From Ilyonectria destructans (Eukaryota > Ascomycota > Sordariomycetes > Hypocreales > Nectriaceae): a DNA stretch of 64,000 bases. Both the position numbers and the translations under genes were made by a program. The notes beneath the pieces are model-generated. The model did no database searches and was not told where the DNA came from. It saw nothing but the letters and a program-made list of their open reading frames with translations. Below, in pieces: positions 1 to 11,675 of the stretch (positions are counted from its first letter, which is position 1; every line of letters starts with the position of its first letter). The stretch covers positions 1,736,001-1,800,000 of the forward strand of contig JAHEWK010000012.1 of the NCBI GenBank assembly GCA_020740775.1, given 5' to 3'.

Positions 1-2
1 TA

Positions 3-269
3 GGGAAGATCCTCAGAGGAATCAGGGCGCTAAACAAACATGAGATTTACAACATGGATATTCATTTGGACAACTTCAGAAACGGGCAACTTGTCGACTT
101 TGGCTCCTCTTGGACTGAAACTCATGCTCTGCTTGATGCCCATCACGACCGAGCTGCCAGAGAGTCCAAGTTCGCAGACCTGGTAAGGTTTGACGAGATG
201 GTCGAGGAAGAGGAAACTGAGACTGATGTGCGCGGAATGCCTAATTCGCGATATTGCAAGAAGCTATGA
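3..269 (+). CDS. Fta2/kinase-like protein, C-terminal fragment
   Basis: The reading frame is already open at the left edge (first full codon at base 3) and ends with TGA at 267-269, so this is the 3' end of a gene starting outside the window. The visible ~88 residues contain a kinase-fold catalytic-loop-like stretch (IYNMDIHLDNF, a D..xxDN arrangement) followed by LVDFGSSWTE, which takes the place of a DFG motif, then an acidic helix (MVEEEETET) and a conserved-looking end (MPNSRYCKKL). From memory, this pattern is typical of fungal proteins annotated as kinetochore Sim4 complex subunit Fta2-like, many of which occur as multicopy kinase-like genes. Whether it is the true kinetochore subunit or a kinase-like relative cannot be decided from the fragment. 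Confidence 0.6.
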   Translation, partial: GKILRGIRALNKHEIYNMDIHLDNFRNGQLVDFGSSWTETHALLDAHHDRAARESKFADLVRFDEMVEEEETETDVRGMPNSRYCKKL

Positions 270-547
270 TCGTGGGAGTAATAGTGGAGTTTTACTCGGC
301 ATGTTGTGATTTAGGATTACAAAATAACCCATTTCACGTCCATCAAAGAAGAACTTCCTTTAACCCGAAAATTCACGTCGGATTGATACGTGCAAATCAT
401 TTGCGACCACCCTAAAATAAAAGAGGATACACTATGCAGAAGGTATCTTCTTATAAACAAGGCAATAGCACAACAAGTAGTATCTATGCGAGTCGCAGAA
501 TCACTTAAACCCAAATATAAGGTCCAGTCCAGTAAGAACGGAGACAC

Positions 548-2297
548 TTAGCAACTGCCATGAGGCATTATCTCACCCGTGGGGATCTCTTGAACCTCCT
601 TGGTCTGCGGTGCTTTTCTCCACCAGGCTCGCACAACCAACTGGCGTTCAAGGAAGACCATACCAATAGCAACAGTCAAAAGTGTGATGGGAAGAGTTGA
701 AGAGATAAAGGGTACCCATGATCGATCGCTGGTATGGAAAATTCCCGCGCTGAAGATGCTCTGGGGAAGATTTGATAGTTAGTCATGTTATACCAATCTT
801 TGTGGGCGCAGTTTTTATGGAAAGGAAGACAACCATATTTGGTCCTAGGAAATACACTCACAGAAATAAGACTTGCAGGCGCGAAAACCAATGCCAAAAT
901 TGCAATCAAGCTGGTTTGGGAAGTCTCTTGATGCGCAACCATGTTGTCGATCTGCACGAGTCAGTACACCTTCAAGCCCTCCGAGAGTGGAAAACAATCC
1001 ATACCAGAGATATTTGTACTCCAACTCGCTCTCTTAGACACCCAATCTGGGCCTTTCGACTAGTTGCGTGCGCAAGTTCATAGTCAATGTCATCCCGAAT
1101 GGCTTGCCACGTCCCGTCCCCTGTGTTCGCTTTGAGCCACTGCCGTACCTCATCTTTAACAGACAGCTGTTGAAAGAATTCCCAAGCCGCAACTTCAAAT
1201 TCAACGGCATGATTCACAAACATAAGGTTGTTCTGGCATAGATGCAGAATACTCATCACGCTGTAGAAATCATGTGGCCACCTGACCAACTTCTCGCCTG
1301 GATCTTCCCATGACGATGCGCGGGTCTGTATCTCAGCACCGAGAACATACTCGTCCAAATCTTCCCGCTTCAATTCCGAGGTGAAGCCACATTCATTCAA
1401 AATAGTCACGATTAGAGCGAGGGGATTTTGCTTCACGAGCTTGGACGCTGATCCCGAGCCATCCACTGCCTTGATGATGCGGTTGAGGTCGTCGGGGGTG
1501 GCATCGAACAAGAGACAAGTTGTCCTGGATGAGACCAAGCAGATTCGGATGGCGCAAAATATCTCGCGCACGGGTGTCTTTGGGGAAGAAAACAAAATGA
1601 CTAAGAATGTCGGCTTTAGAATGCGAGCCTCTACATTCATTGGATGAACATTTGATACGTACGCAAAGACTTTTTATCGTCACGATGCTCAATGAATCGA
1701 GCAAAAACTCCATGGATAGACTTGATCGTCTTTTCAACCTTGTCGGGGAACTCGAAGGTCTGGATAATATTTTGGAATAGAATCTTGTCCAGACTGAGGC
1801 CAAGCAAAGTTCCGTTGCCAGTCCCAGCACTAAGTTTATTAGCTTGTGGTCCTCAACACATGGAATGAGGAGGGAAGCGCTTTACATAAACACCAACGCT
1901 TGTGGGTTGCTAGACACCTCTTTCGCAGACAAATCCTTCGTCAACACCCTCTTGGGAATGGTCTGCGTTACCCGTCAGAGCCAGACATCGTAAGCCATGG
2001 AATATCATTTTAAAATGTGCCTACTTGTAAAAACTTCAATGTTCCATCACGGTTGTGCCATTGGCCTTGAGGAGACTCGGCATTGTTTCCACCTGCTTGA
2101 GTCGTTTATTATCAGCTCGTGGTTCCAAATCTGATGAAGGGGTATCAATATTTAATGCCCTGCAGGCAGCACGCACAAGTCGAAAGGCAGTAGAGCTTGG
2201 CCGGCTTTTCAAGGTCAAATTCAATCTCCTTTTCTACTGATAAAGAGCCCGGACTCTGAAGAGCCCGATTGGTGACGGTGATACTTGGTTTTGACAT
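548..2297 (-). pseudogene. CorA-like fungal membrane protein, 5' part frame-disrupted
   Basis: The 3' part is clean. Exon 1005..~1630 reads into exon 862..951 (intron 952..1004) and then 548..760 (intron 761..861), both GT-AG. The end carries the two-helix hairpin typical of CorA-like fungal proteins: helix one AHQETSQTSLIAILALVFAP and helix two LPITLLTVAIGMVFL, with a basic tail. Upstream, three frames are used within ~250 bp: TFEFPDKVEKTIKSIHGVF (around 1690-1780), then DILRHPNLLGLIQDN (around 1530-1600), then LLFDATPDDLNRII. Only a 32-bp intron, shorter than any other here, could join the first to the third. An ATG at 2297 opens a 50-codon frame that also stops, with similar text continuing in the next frame. 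I infer a decayed gene; a multi-intron functional gene is not fully excluded. Confidence 0.5.
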
Positions 2298-3137
2298 AGT
2301 ATGAGGCTCAGGCAGTTATAAATACTGACGAAGGCTACACGGTGGAAAGTAACCATTTACCACAATTCATGCTCAAGATTGTTGTGGATAACTTTGACAA
2401 TGATTGAATGGTCATAATGAGAAGAACTGCGCAGTGAGTGAAGATTTAATTTATTTTCCATGGTGTTGATAAGCGACAGAAATTGAGCGACTGGCTACGT
2501 GGGAGAGGGCTGGCGGTGCCACGTAATGGCTTGTCATAGGGTAAAGGCTGCTTTGTGGCTGCAAGATACGGTAGACCCCCACCTTACACATTAGCCGGAT
2601 AGCATGTGGCGCCCGCAAGTGAAATAGCCCTTTTCTATCGTGTCTGAAGAAAGCCCATCTTCAGATATATAGAGCCTGCTAATGAAACACCAAGTTCATC
2701 CCATTTAGGCCGTAAGCCTGGAGACGGAAGGACTCAACTGAGGACTTGGGACACGTCAATATGAAACCAGCCTATTGTATGAATTACTGCATCTTGACAT
2801 AGGTGCGTTGTTAAGAGTGTACACCAATTGTTTGCAACCACTGAATTACCTTCATATATCTGATAATATCCATAGATAAATGAACCCAATTTGCATCTGC
2901 TGTGTTTTCATTGTGGGTGTCATAAGTGCTAAGACTTACATTCGAGTTAATTTCCATTCTTTTTGATCTAGCAAATTTATCGTATAGCTATTGTGACAAT
3001 TCTACCATAATTAAACAGATGTTCAAGAGAATCGGAAGACCTTCGCAGCCGTAGACTCAGATGTAACTTGAGGATATTCCCATTTTATCCGGTCCTTGGT
3101 CTATATTGATTGTACAGTTTATCATGCCAACGTGCCA
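2298..3137. other. AT-rich intergenic stretch
   Basis: About 840 bp, visibly AT-rich, with no open frame showing protein-like composition. It separates the 5' end of the CorA-like remnant from the 3' end of the receptor gene. I see no repeat or RNA gene in it. Confidence 0.5.
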
Positions 3138-4463
3138 CTAAACCACCCAAGTTGCTCGTCGTGACCTTAATTGGACCAACTCAACATCGCTAGCATTGCT
3201 CCTTCTCCCTTCGCCCACACGCTCATCCTCAAACCCATTACATTCGATAGTCCCATGTTGTAAATTCTGACGAACAGAATGCTTATTTTTTGACCCACCA
3301 CCCGGTTCTCCCATTGTCAGAGATATTACTTGCCTATCGGACTTTTCTCCGGTGCCCTCGTTTGGCTTACTAAAATAGGGCCTTAAAGACGGTAAGCAGG
3401 CAATGATAACGCTAATATTACAATCAACATTGGTCCAGAGTACTACAACAGTCAGCTCATCCATTCACAAGACCTTTTTTCTAAAGTCCCAAAGGATTGC
3501 AACACTCACTAACTAAGGTAATTGGAGTCGCGGCCCGGACTAGTGATAATTGGATGGTGACAAAACGTAGCATGTCAAACCCAATATCAATAATCCCAAG
3601 GAGGAATGTGCAATACACTCCAAGCTTTAGTGTCCTCCTCATATTCAACCCAGGTATAATAAACCACGGTAGGGCAAATACTATTCATATTAGCCTTCTG
3701 TTGAAAGGTAGCACGTTCTATCCTTGGAGCTTACCAAGGAGATTGCCTAAGAAATTAAAAGCGCTGGTGGCGTGGAACACTATTTGGAACCGTCCAACGG
3801 GGCATGTTGATATAGGTTTTAGGTCCCTATATTTTGAATGCATTAGTATGATGCAAGCGTTCTGCCAGAGTTTTCTTACCAATATGTGCTAATGGGGACG
3901 CAAATTGAAAGTAACAAAATGATGCTCATGATATAGGCAAGTACAACATAGACAATAGTTGCCCACAAGAATATCCTCCTTTTCTGCATAAACTCTGGGA
4001 ATGTTTGCAGGTACATGGAAAGGAGTGCTGCTTTTGACAGTGCACATGTCGTCCAAAAGGCAATTTGTGTTAACCACATGGTCTGTCATAAGCTTGTTAG
4101 CCACTATCGAATTCTTACAGATCTTGTCGCACCTCGACACGAGGTACTCACCTTGAAAACCGCCTTAAATGCTTCCCGATCTCCAGGAAAGTTCTCTTGA
4201 TTCAATAAGACGTCTGGTTGAAGGGCCCCTAGATGCATAAGGATAAAGGACGTGCTTGTAGTAACGACGCCGGAAACCCATGCCGCGCATATAAGCATGT
4301 CGCTGACTAGCAACCCTCGACGTTGGATTCTGATACGGAGGTAGAATCTGGCAATGATAGCTGCGGCCGCAATGGCAAGGAGAAGGAATCCTATAGCCTG
4401 GGACAAATCAGAATATGATGGACGAGGGAACCAGGAAGTGGCTAGATCGGATGTGGCAAACAT
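3138..4463 (-). CDS. PTH11-like (fungal rhodopsin-fold) integral membrane receptor
   Basis: Five exons: 4152..4463, 3880..4082, 3735..3826, 3510..3680, 3138..3442. Introns are 52-69 bp plus one of 67 bp (3443..3509); all are GT-AG, phases close exactly and give 360 aa. Order of features: short extracellular N-terminus, helix 1 (IGFLLLAIAAAAIIARFYLR), helix 2 with DMLICAAWVSGVV, an amphipathic loop, helix 3 (LTQIAFWTTCALSKAALLS), helix 4, the family-typical CVPISTYW-D..C junction, FALPWFIIPGLNMRRTLKLG, helix 6 (FLLGIIDIGFDMLRF), and helix 7 region LWTNVDCNISVIIACLPSLR. This is the order of the Fung_rhodopsin (PTH11-like) family: seven-helix plasma-membrane proteins thought to sense surface cues. 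No CFEM domain is visible at the N-terminus. The hydrophilic, Gly/Ser-rich C-tail (~60 aa) is presumably cytoplasmic. The ligand is unknown. Confidence 0.88.
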
Positions 4464-5394
4464 TAAGCTCTACCGCCCCTGGGCCACGTTGAGCCATGGC
4501 TGCAGGAAAGGGTTGAGATGCACGAAGCAGCTAGTTTATGGAACAAGAAATGGGTTCATCTGTGACCAACGGGTCTGCGCAGGGTGTCGTGCAGTGATCG
4601 GTCGGCACTGGTGTGGTGAGGGCGGTGGTGAGGAGACGATGATGGGATAGTGCGGCCAGGGAGGACACTAGAATAGCCTCAAGAATGTGAATTCCTGAGG
4701 ATCGCATCTAAATGTGCCCATGTACCTTGCTTGCGTTAGCCAGACGGTCGGGACTTGGAGTGGCTTGACTAAGTTTCTTTTAAGAGGGGTGGGTTCATTC
4801 GTTCTAGGCCCTCTTCGAATGCAAGGTGTCAGTGCAACACTGCTGGGCTTGGTGGCGATGACCGAAAAAATGACACGTTACACACATTGTGTCATATGAA
4901 GAAACATGATGATCCAGACATCAGCATATCTGGTTGAGTTCCGAGGGTGCAGTTTGCGCAACTCTCAACATGGCCTCATTGCGTTGGGTATATGATGTAC
5001 TCAGCGATGGAAGTGGGGATCAGAGTCATGAAAATGTCTTTATTTTCCCCTGCAATGATAGTCTTGGATTTATTCTTAAAGATGTAGACGATGACAGCAA
5101 TGCAGGCAGGGTCCCGGACCTTCCGGATAGCTCCGCTAGTCCATGAAGCTGACAGAGCTAAGGCTACTAACACAGCATTTGAGTTGAGAGCTGTAAGAGC
5201 TAAGAGTTTAATGGCTAGACCTGGCTTTAAACTCTAGCCGCAAGGTCCCTCTGACGTCTCTGTGATGAAGGCAAACCAAGATCCCAATGCGACAGTACAC
5301 CAAGCTTAGCGTTGGACTGGGTATAGAAGTAGGGAGTTGCTTCTATTGATGGAACAAGTGGTATTCAGGTACAAATAATGATCTAAGGTAGTGA
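4464..5394. other. Intergenic region with an unrecognised 65-codon frame
   Basis: About 930 bp holding the receptor promoter and the 3' flank of the EAK-motif gene. The only frame of interest is 4976..5173 on the minus strand (65 aa, hydrophobic start MLVALALSASWTSGAI, then basic). It resembles nothing I know, and no splice extension was convincing, so I do not call it a gene. Confidence 0.4.
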
Positions 5395-8300
5395 CTACCC
5401 TTGTATCACTCTCTCATACTCCTCGTCGCCGAGAAAATCTCGCTCAAACGTTTGTTCAGCTACGGATAAAGTCCGCTTGAACTCTCTTCGTGTTCCTTCT
5501 GCTGACGTCCCGGCCTCATCGTTCTCTTGACCAGTCTCACGAACTCTTTTCCGCCGCGGGTCTTCCCTCTCATCCAAGGGATCTTGTTTCCTTTTTGGGC
5601 TGGGTATACGGGCTGTCGTCCTTGCATCGTGCGCCTTTTGTTCCAAGTTTCCTCCCGCACCGGGTCTGAGCTCTGGCCGAGAGAGCCAAAGCGACTTCTG
5701 GGGGTTTGTGGTTGCTTGGGAACTGATTGATCTTATTAGCTTGTTTTCATCGGCTCCTTGGTCTTTATGAGATTCGTCGTCGTCATCGTCGATAACAATG
5801 TATTCCGGCTGACTCTCCGTCTTGGTCGTATCCAAAACGGTCAAGTGAGGAGTCTCCTTCTTGGTCGTATCCAGCACGGCCAAGTGAGGAGCCTCAGTTG
5901 CTTCTCTCCATGTATGGCGTCGGTACGGTACGTCGGTGTCGAATTCAAACTTGGCCAGTCCATTAAATAACCTCACTCCGTCTGTAAGAACTTCCCATTT
6001 TGTTTTTTTCTTCGACTGTCCCGTGGTTCGCTCAGCCTGGCCCAAAGAGTTGAATAATCCATGCGTGGATTGTCGGTGTTCTGCATTTCGTAGATGCGTG
6101 ACAAACTGGTCGATCTTTGTAGTGATGGTCTTGTCACTGCTCTCGATTCCTTTCAAATTCCATCCTCTATCCCAACCAGGTCTGTTGTCGAATCTCTTTA
6201 CACGCATGTGCCAACTTGGTCGACGTAGTATTTCAAGGGGCAGCAAGCCGCCTGTAACAATGGAGGGATCCATAACAAATATGCATATATCTGTCTTTCG
6301 TGTAGCCCTGTCGGGTTGCTCGGACAAGGCAAAGATAAGACCTTGGTTGCGTAAACTTGGAATCAAGTTGATCCAGTGCCACACGTCCTCTGACAGCATC
6401 TCGGGACGTTTGGATAACTCTTGGGGTGGCGCCAACTCGTCCAATCTAGTCGACAGCCGAAATATGGGAGACGTTGGCTCGTTTCGACCGACCCGATGTT
6501 TCAAATAGAGAGCATAAACAAACTCACGTGCCTTCGAACGTGGTCCAACCTTGACCACCATCTCCCATTGGGGTCTGTTCCTATTACTTAGCTGCTCTGA
6601 AGGCAACGGCTTCCACACCCATGAAGTACTTGAGCAGTTCGCAATAGTCGAAAAGTGCCCAGTATAAATGCACAATCGTGACGCACACGCGGCCAGATTA
6701 TCTGCGGCAGACCGTTTTAAAACCTCTCGGAACGAAGACATTGACGTAACCAAGGGGATGCGCGACGATGCCTGGCTGAGTGGGCGTTTTACGTCCGCAA
6801 TCTTGAATAGCCTGTCTATGACAGTGTCTGCAATGGCCAGATAACTCAACTCCCTTGTTTGCTCCCAGTCTGGCGTGAAATACGACACTGCAGTGGCGAC
6901 GACAAGGAAGATCGCATCCGGGGCAATCATATCAGCTCCGTGACGATCCACATCTGTCCAGGAGACCTCAAGATCATCGAGCATGTCTCGTCTCATTCTG
7001 CAGGATTCTTCGAGGCTTTCAAGAAGAGACTTTGCAAGTTTCTTTGCTGCATCGTTGGACGGGGCTGAATAAATCAGTTGTCTGAAATTTTCCTCGGTGA
7101 CATACAAGCCAATGAACCGTGTTCGGATAAAACGGGCATCGCGAAATACACCGTGTTGGCTGTCAAACGCGCGAAGCAGGTCCCCAGCGGCTGATTGAGG
7201 CTCGACCAGGTCTACTTCATCACCTTCGTCGTCGGCAACCACCCAATCTTGAACATCTTCTGCCAATGAGAAAATATCCGAATCATACGCCAGGCTCTTA
7301 GAATCGTGAAGCGCAAGCTTTTTCAAACTTCGGGCTACACCTTCGCGGTAGATATCCCGAGCCCAGTCCACTATGTAGTCGATAATGAGGAGGAGCTGTA
7401 GTGCATTCTCTGGAGAGTCAAGGCCGCCTTCCCAGAGTCTCACGACTCTCTAAAAACAATCAGTAACCGTAAATGAGAGTAGTGACAACAGCAATCACTC
7501 ACATAACACTTTTTTTCGCCTTCAATCTCAATGTATGCAGCCCATACTCTCCACTGTTCACCTTTATAGGAGAGAAACCACACAAGTGGACCACCGTCCC
7601 ACTCGGTGCCCTCACCAGCAGCTTGAGCCAGCTCTTCTTGGAGAGACAACAGCTCTCGGATGGCGAAAGCAGTTTGAACTTGTATATCGGTGAATGAATC
7701 TGCGCCTTTTTCGGATTTTGCCTCTATGATGAGAAACGGATAAACTATCGGATCTCCGTCGACTTTGAAGGGGCTACTCCTCAGCCCATCCGTGGTCGAA
7801 TTAGCCTTTGAAGCAATTGGGTTTTCCTCTGCATTGAGTAATAGACGTTCGATTCTACTGGTGACGCGAAGCCCATACACTCTGTCCGGACGGTCCTCAC
7901 GGCTTGGGAGGTCGCGTTGCAGTTCGGGTGGATAGACAATTCCCTCGTCTACTCTATCATCGAAGAGAGGGTTTATTCCCTGGTCACGACTACGTCTAGA
8001 GTCAGCAATATCCAACGCGGAAGCCAAGGTCATTTTCAACTTACACACTATCAATGTAGCCGTTTGGGTCGCATTTACATGGTTGGCGCCTCATTTGACG
8101 AGCGCCAAGAGAGTTCGTCGATGTTTCGTCTTGGGAGTCGCTGGAGACAACTTCTTGCTCAGATCGCCAAAGCCTACCTCGACATTTTTGACTACACAGT
8201 CAATAAAGCAATCCAAGATGCATCGTCTTGTGTTAAACTGTCGACTCACCATGCAACCTCGACGGTCAATCGTGCCATGATCTCGGGCTCTAAGGCTAAA

Positions 8301-8587
8301 CGCCAGCCACCCTCATTCTTCCGCCCTTCGAGACATAGCTTTGCAATATCCGCGACGCGACTCGCTCGGCGCTGAACCTGTTCCCTCCAGGGATGATGGT
8401 GCACATCCGCGCTGATGCTGTCGCGATAGTGCTCAAAGTCGATTTTGCCAAGTTGGCGGATGTGCTGGAAAATAGGATCGCAGTTGCTCGGCCAGCGAGG
8501 GTTACGGATGGAGTCAATTGGGCCGTCGAAACAAATGTTGTATTTCTTCATCAGTTGGCGCTGGATCGGCCTCTGACTGGATACCAT
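5395..8587 (-). CDS. Large EAK-motif (PD-(D/E)XK-nuclease-like) protein, copy A
   Basis: Exons 8250..8587, 8045..8191, 7503..7995, 5395..7449; introns 58, 49 and 52 bp; ~1010 aa. The start at 8587 (MVSSQRPIQ) aligns best with the paralog; an in-frame ATG at 8653 is an alternative. The central domain (~residues 165-320) has DRVYGLR, then YPFLIIEAKSEK with the E-x-K of a PD-(D/E)XK core at ~253-255, followed by a helix starting with QTAFAIRELL and then GPLVWFLSYKGEQWRV, an arrangement typical of restriction-endonuclease folds. A long helical region follows, beginning with ALQLLLIIDYIVDWARD. The last ~150 residues are low complexity: a duplicated 12-residue unit (LAVLDTTKK / LTVLDTTKT), a SUMO-interacting-like YIVIDDDDDE, and basic clusters (KRKQ, RRKRV) that look like nuclear localisation signals. 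The gene is a diverged paralog of 49292..52309 with the same intron phases. Nuclease activity is inferred from motif context only. Confidence 0.75.
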
Positions 8588-9189
8588 GGCGAAAGAAGTG
8601 GTTGTATGCCATGTGTTGTGTCGCGGAGAGATTAAAAACGCGTCGTCCCACACGATAATATTTGTGGCCAGTTGGCATTCAACATAGCCTGGCTTGTTTT
8701 ATTTGGCGCCGGCTCGCATCCCTGCTCGTTTCTTATCACCCCGCATTTCTCACTTGGCCGCGACCAGCCTCCTCTAAGGCCTGAAAGCGACGACGTAGCC
8801 AATTGCAACTGAAATGAAACGATCCGACGCACTCGACTTATGGCATTAATGGCCCAGATAGTAAAGAAGCCGCCAGGGGGTATATTTCAAGGATTTCTAT
8901 TAGCGTCGAGAGTCAATTGAGTTGCCAGTACGGAGTACATGCCCAGGGGTTCGAAATCCGTCGCTGCGAATGGACATCTCACCTCCCCGCCACCATCTCA
9001 ACTACAGGGCTGAATAATCCAAACCTACGCTATTCGCCAAGGCTAAAGAATGAAAGCGCTGGAAGAGTAAATAAAACGAGAGAAAAATTCACTGGCATAG
9101 CCCAACCAAGCTCGTCGCTCACTCTGAACACACGAGCCACCGCAAAGCTAACCCAAGTGGAATCGCAGCAATGGCCCAATTGGCAAGCG
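8588..9189. other. Intergenic region
   Basis: About 600 bp between the EAK-motif gene start and the 3' end of the monooxygenase gene. It must contain the promoter of the former. A plus-strand frame at 8917..9396 overlaps the 3' end of the monooxygenase gene and lacks protein-like composition. Confidence 0.5.
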
Positions 9190-11675
9190 TCACCTAACAG
9201 TACGAACAGAAAGCCCCGAGATGACACTTTCCCGCCAGCTCCAAAGTCCAGCCCAAGTCGCTCCTGGGCCAGCAACGACTTGGCCAAGGAGTATGCTCAA
9301 ACAGGCCGTAAATGCGTCGCGGGTTGTCGTGTATCCCGAACGTCGCAGGTCCCAAACGGCATACAAGTTGTGAATCGCAATAGTAGCTGCAGTTAACGCG
9401 GCGTCGCTTCTCCAGAAGGACTTGAACACCCCCAGAGCTCCGTCGCTCTCCACACGAGAGACACCTGCAGTAAACATCTTCAGGTGGAAGTAACCATATG
9501 ATAGTGCTGCCAAATGCGCAGTGGCTTGGATGGCAAAGGCAAAGCCATATGCGAACTGTAGAATCGGGACATCCGAGATTGTATAACGGTCGAGGTAAGA
9601 CTTTTTGCGATTATGTTGGCAAAATCCGAATGCAGAAGAGAGTGCAGTCATTAAAACCGGAAGCAGTAAAGGTGATATCTGCGACAAACCCGCCCACATC
9701 CACGCGTTGAGGTTCTCGAGATTGACTAGTGGCGCCAGCATCATGAGCGTTGGAAAAACATAACCGAAAGCCAATGCTAGCACCAGAGATTTGCCCACTT
9801 TGTGTTCGACAAAGCGGCCCGCAGTCGCATCAAACGGCAGAGACACAGTTAGAATAGCAAGTAGCGGAAGTGCTCGACATATGCCGAAGACTTGCAGGCC
9901 AACCGTGTAAGGAAACGAGAAAGCGGATGGCGTGCCCTCGTTACCAGCTCTATATCCCTCAATTGTGTATGTCAATAAGGGCGAAATTGACTGGGATAGA
10001 AGGTAGATCAATGGCAGCACGGAAGTCGCGTCAGACTTGAGCAGCGGATGACGCATCGAAGACGCAAGTGTGTCGACGGTCCCGCGAATTCCGGGCCCGG
10101 TAGTCTTGAGAGATTCCATGTCTTCACAACCTGCTGCCTCACAAGATGGTACTGTTCTTGTATGAAATGACATCCAAAACAGGAGACCCATCACCACATT
10201 GTACAGCAGTCGAACGAGGGCCGCTCGCCTACTTGTGAGAGGCTTTGCGGGAAGTTCATGATGGTATGGTACCGCACGTGGCCGAAAAGGAATAGGGAGC
10301 TTGTTCACACGCGAACCAGCAAGAGTTCTCCCGCCCAGTATTCGCAAAGGGCTATCGTCGCCGGCGAGTGGTCCAAAAACATGCCATACGAGCGTAGAGA
10401 TGACGGGCTTCTCAAACGCCAGAAGAGCTTGCATGTTTTTCGATGCAGAGACTGTGAGTTTGGCTCGATCATGGCGGGTACTTTGCATCTTGTGGCATAT
10501 GGCGTTGATTTCTTCCGTGCTGAGGCCGCCGAGGCCCTGTGCTCGTTCGTCTCTCTTCTCGAGCAAAGCATTGACGAACTCGGCAACTGATTCCATTGCG
10601 CCGTTGGCTCCCATTCCACTGATTGGATTTGGCTGCAATCTGTTAGTGGTGGACCACAACTCTCTGTGCGAATCTTACCTTGTGCGCTGAATCTCCAATG
10701 AGCAGCAGGCGATTGAAGAACCACTTCTCAAAAACCACATGATGAAGTGGCGTCAGAGTTGACGTTATGCGTTTGGCAAAGACTTGACCAAAAGTAAGGG
10801 TTTCCGTGATTAACAAGGACTGGTGTTCCTTTACGAACAGCGCTTCGTCTTCTTTCGAATATCTCGGAATGTCTTTGCCGTACTTTACTTCCGGCAGTTT
10901 GACAAATAGGAACCAGTAAACTCGGTCGTCTGGGCCAGAACAGACGAGGAATGCCTTATGGTGTCCGGTGGTGAAACACTGTTCGTTTTGCGGCCAGCCG
11001 CCGACCTTGTGCGCGATGCCGAAACTGCACTGGTAGTAACAAGGGACGCGGTCCTCTTCTCCAGCGGGAAAGTATCCTGGTTGAGTCTCTTCTGCGATGC
11101 GCAACATCTCGCTTCTCACAACGCTGTGTATTCCATCGGCTCCGATAACCATAGTGCCGTGATAGGTGTCACCATTTTGAGTCGAGACCTGGACACCAGA
11201 TTCGCTGGTTTCAATCCTCTGGACCTGGCTCCGGAGCACAACACGATCTTTGTGTTGTATTTTGTTTGACAACACCTCCAATAGCCACTGTCTGTCGAAA
11301 AATATCATCGGATACCCGTGTCTAGCGTTTCTTAGCAAAGTTCCACGATTAGTCCAGCTCGACTAACCGGTTTTCCAAGTGGCCAAGCACATGATCTGTG
11401 AAGGCCATAGACTTGCCGTTGCTGGCACGAATGTTCAGGTTGTCGATTTCACCAGCCTGTGCTACCATTCTCACGTCGTCGTAGCAGCCAATTTGGTCGA
11501 GGATAAGCAAACCATTCGGCATCATTCCGATGCTGGCGCCCACTGGGGGCGCTATATCGTCATGAGCTTCCAAGATGACATAGTCAATGTCGAACTTCTC
11601 AAGTAGGATTGCGAGTGTAAGGCCAGCAATGCCTCCTCCAGCGATAATGATCTTGAAGTCACTAGCTGGCGCCAT
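9190..11675 (-). CDS. FAD-dependent monooxygenase fused to a multi-pass membrane domain
   Basis: Exons 11368..11675, 10679..11321, 9190..10632; two 46-bp introns; 797 aa from ATG 11675 (an upstream ATG at 11705 is less likely). The first ~400 residues form a class A flavoprotein hydroxylase: dinucleotide-binding GGGIAG at 13-18, GASIGMMPNG, the DG motif GADGIHSVVR, and the second FAD motif LLIGDSAHK-PNPISGMGANG, which is rebuilt exactly across intron 2. From ~residue 430 a second module of roughly 350 residues has about seven hydrophobic segments and ends GPGATWAGLWSWRE. FMOs with this kind of C-terminal extension occur in fungal meroterpenoid- and indole-diterpene-type clusters, where the flavin domain epoxidises a prenyl chain; that role here is inference. 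The PDR transporter gene lies upstream on the same strand. Confidence 0.82.

Noticed and set aside
5936..6508. 190-codon plus-strand frame
   Set aside because: Antisense to the last exon of EAK-motif copy A; composition is that of a shadow frame.
8917..9396. 159-codon plus-strand frame
   Set aside because: Overlaps the 3' end of the monooxygenase exon on the other strand and has no domain.
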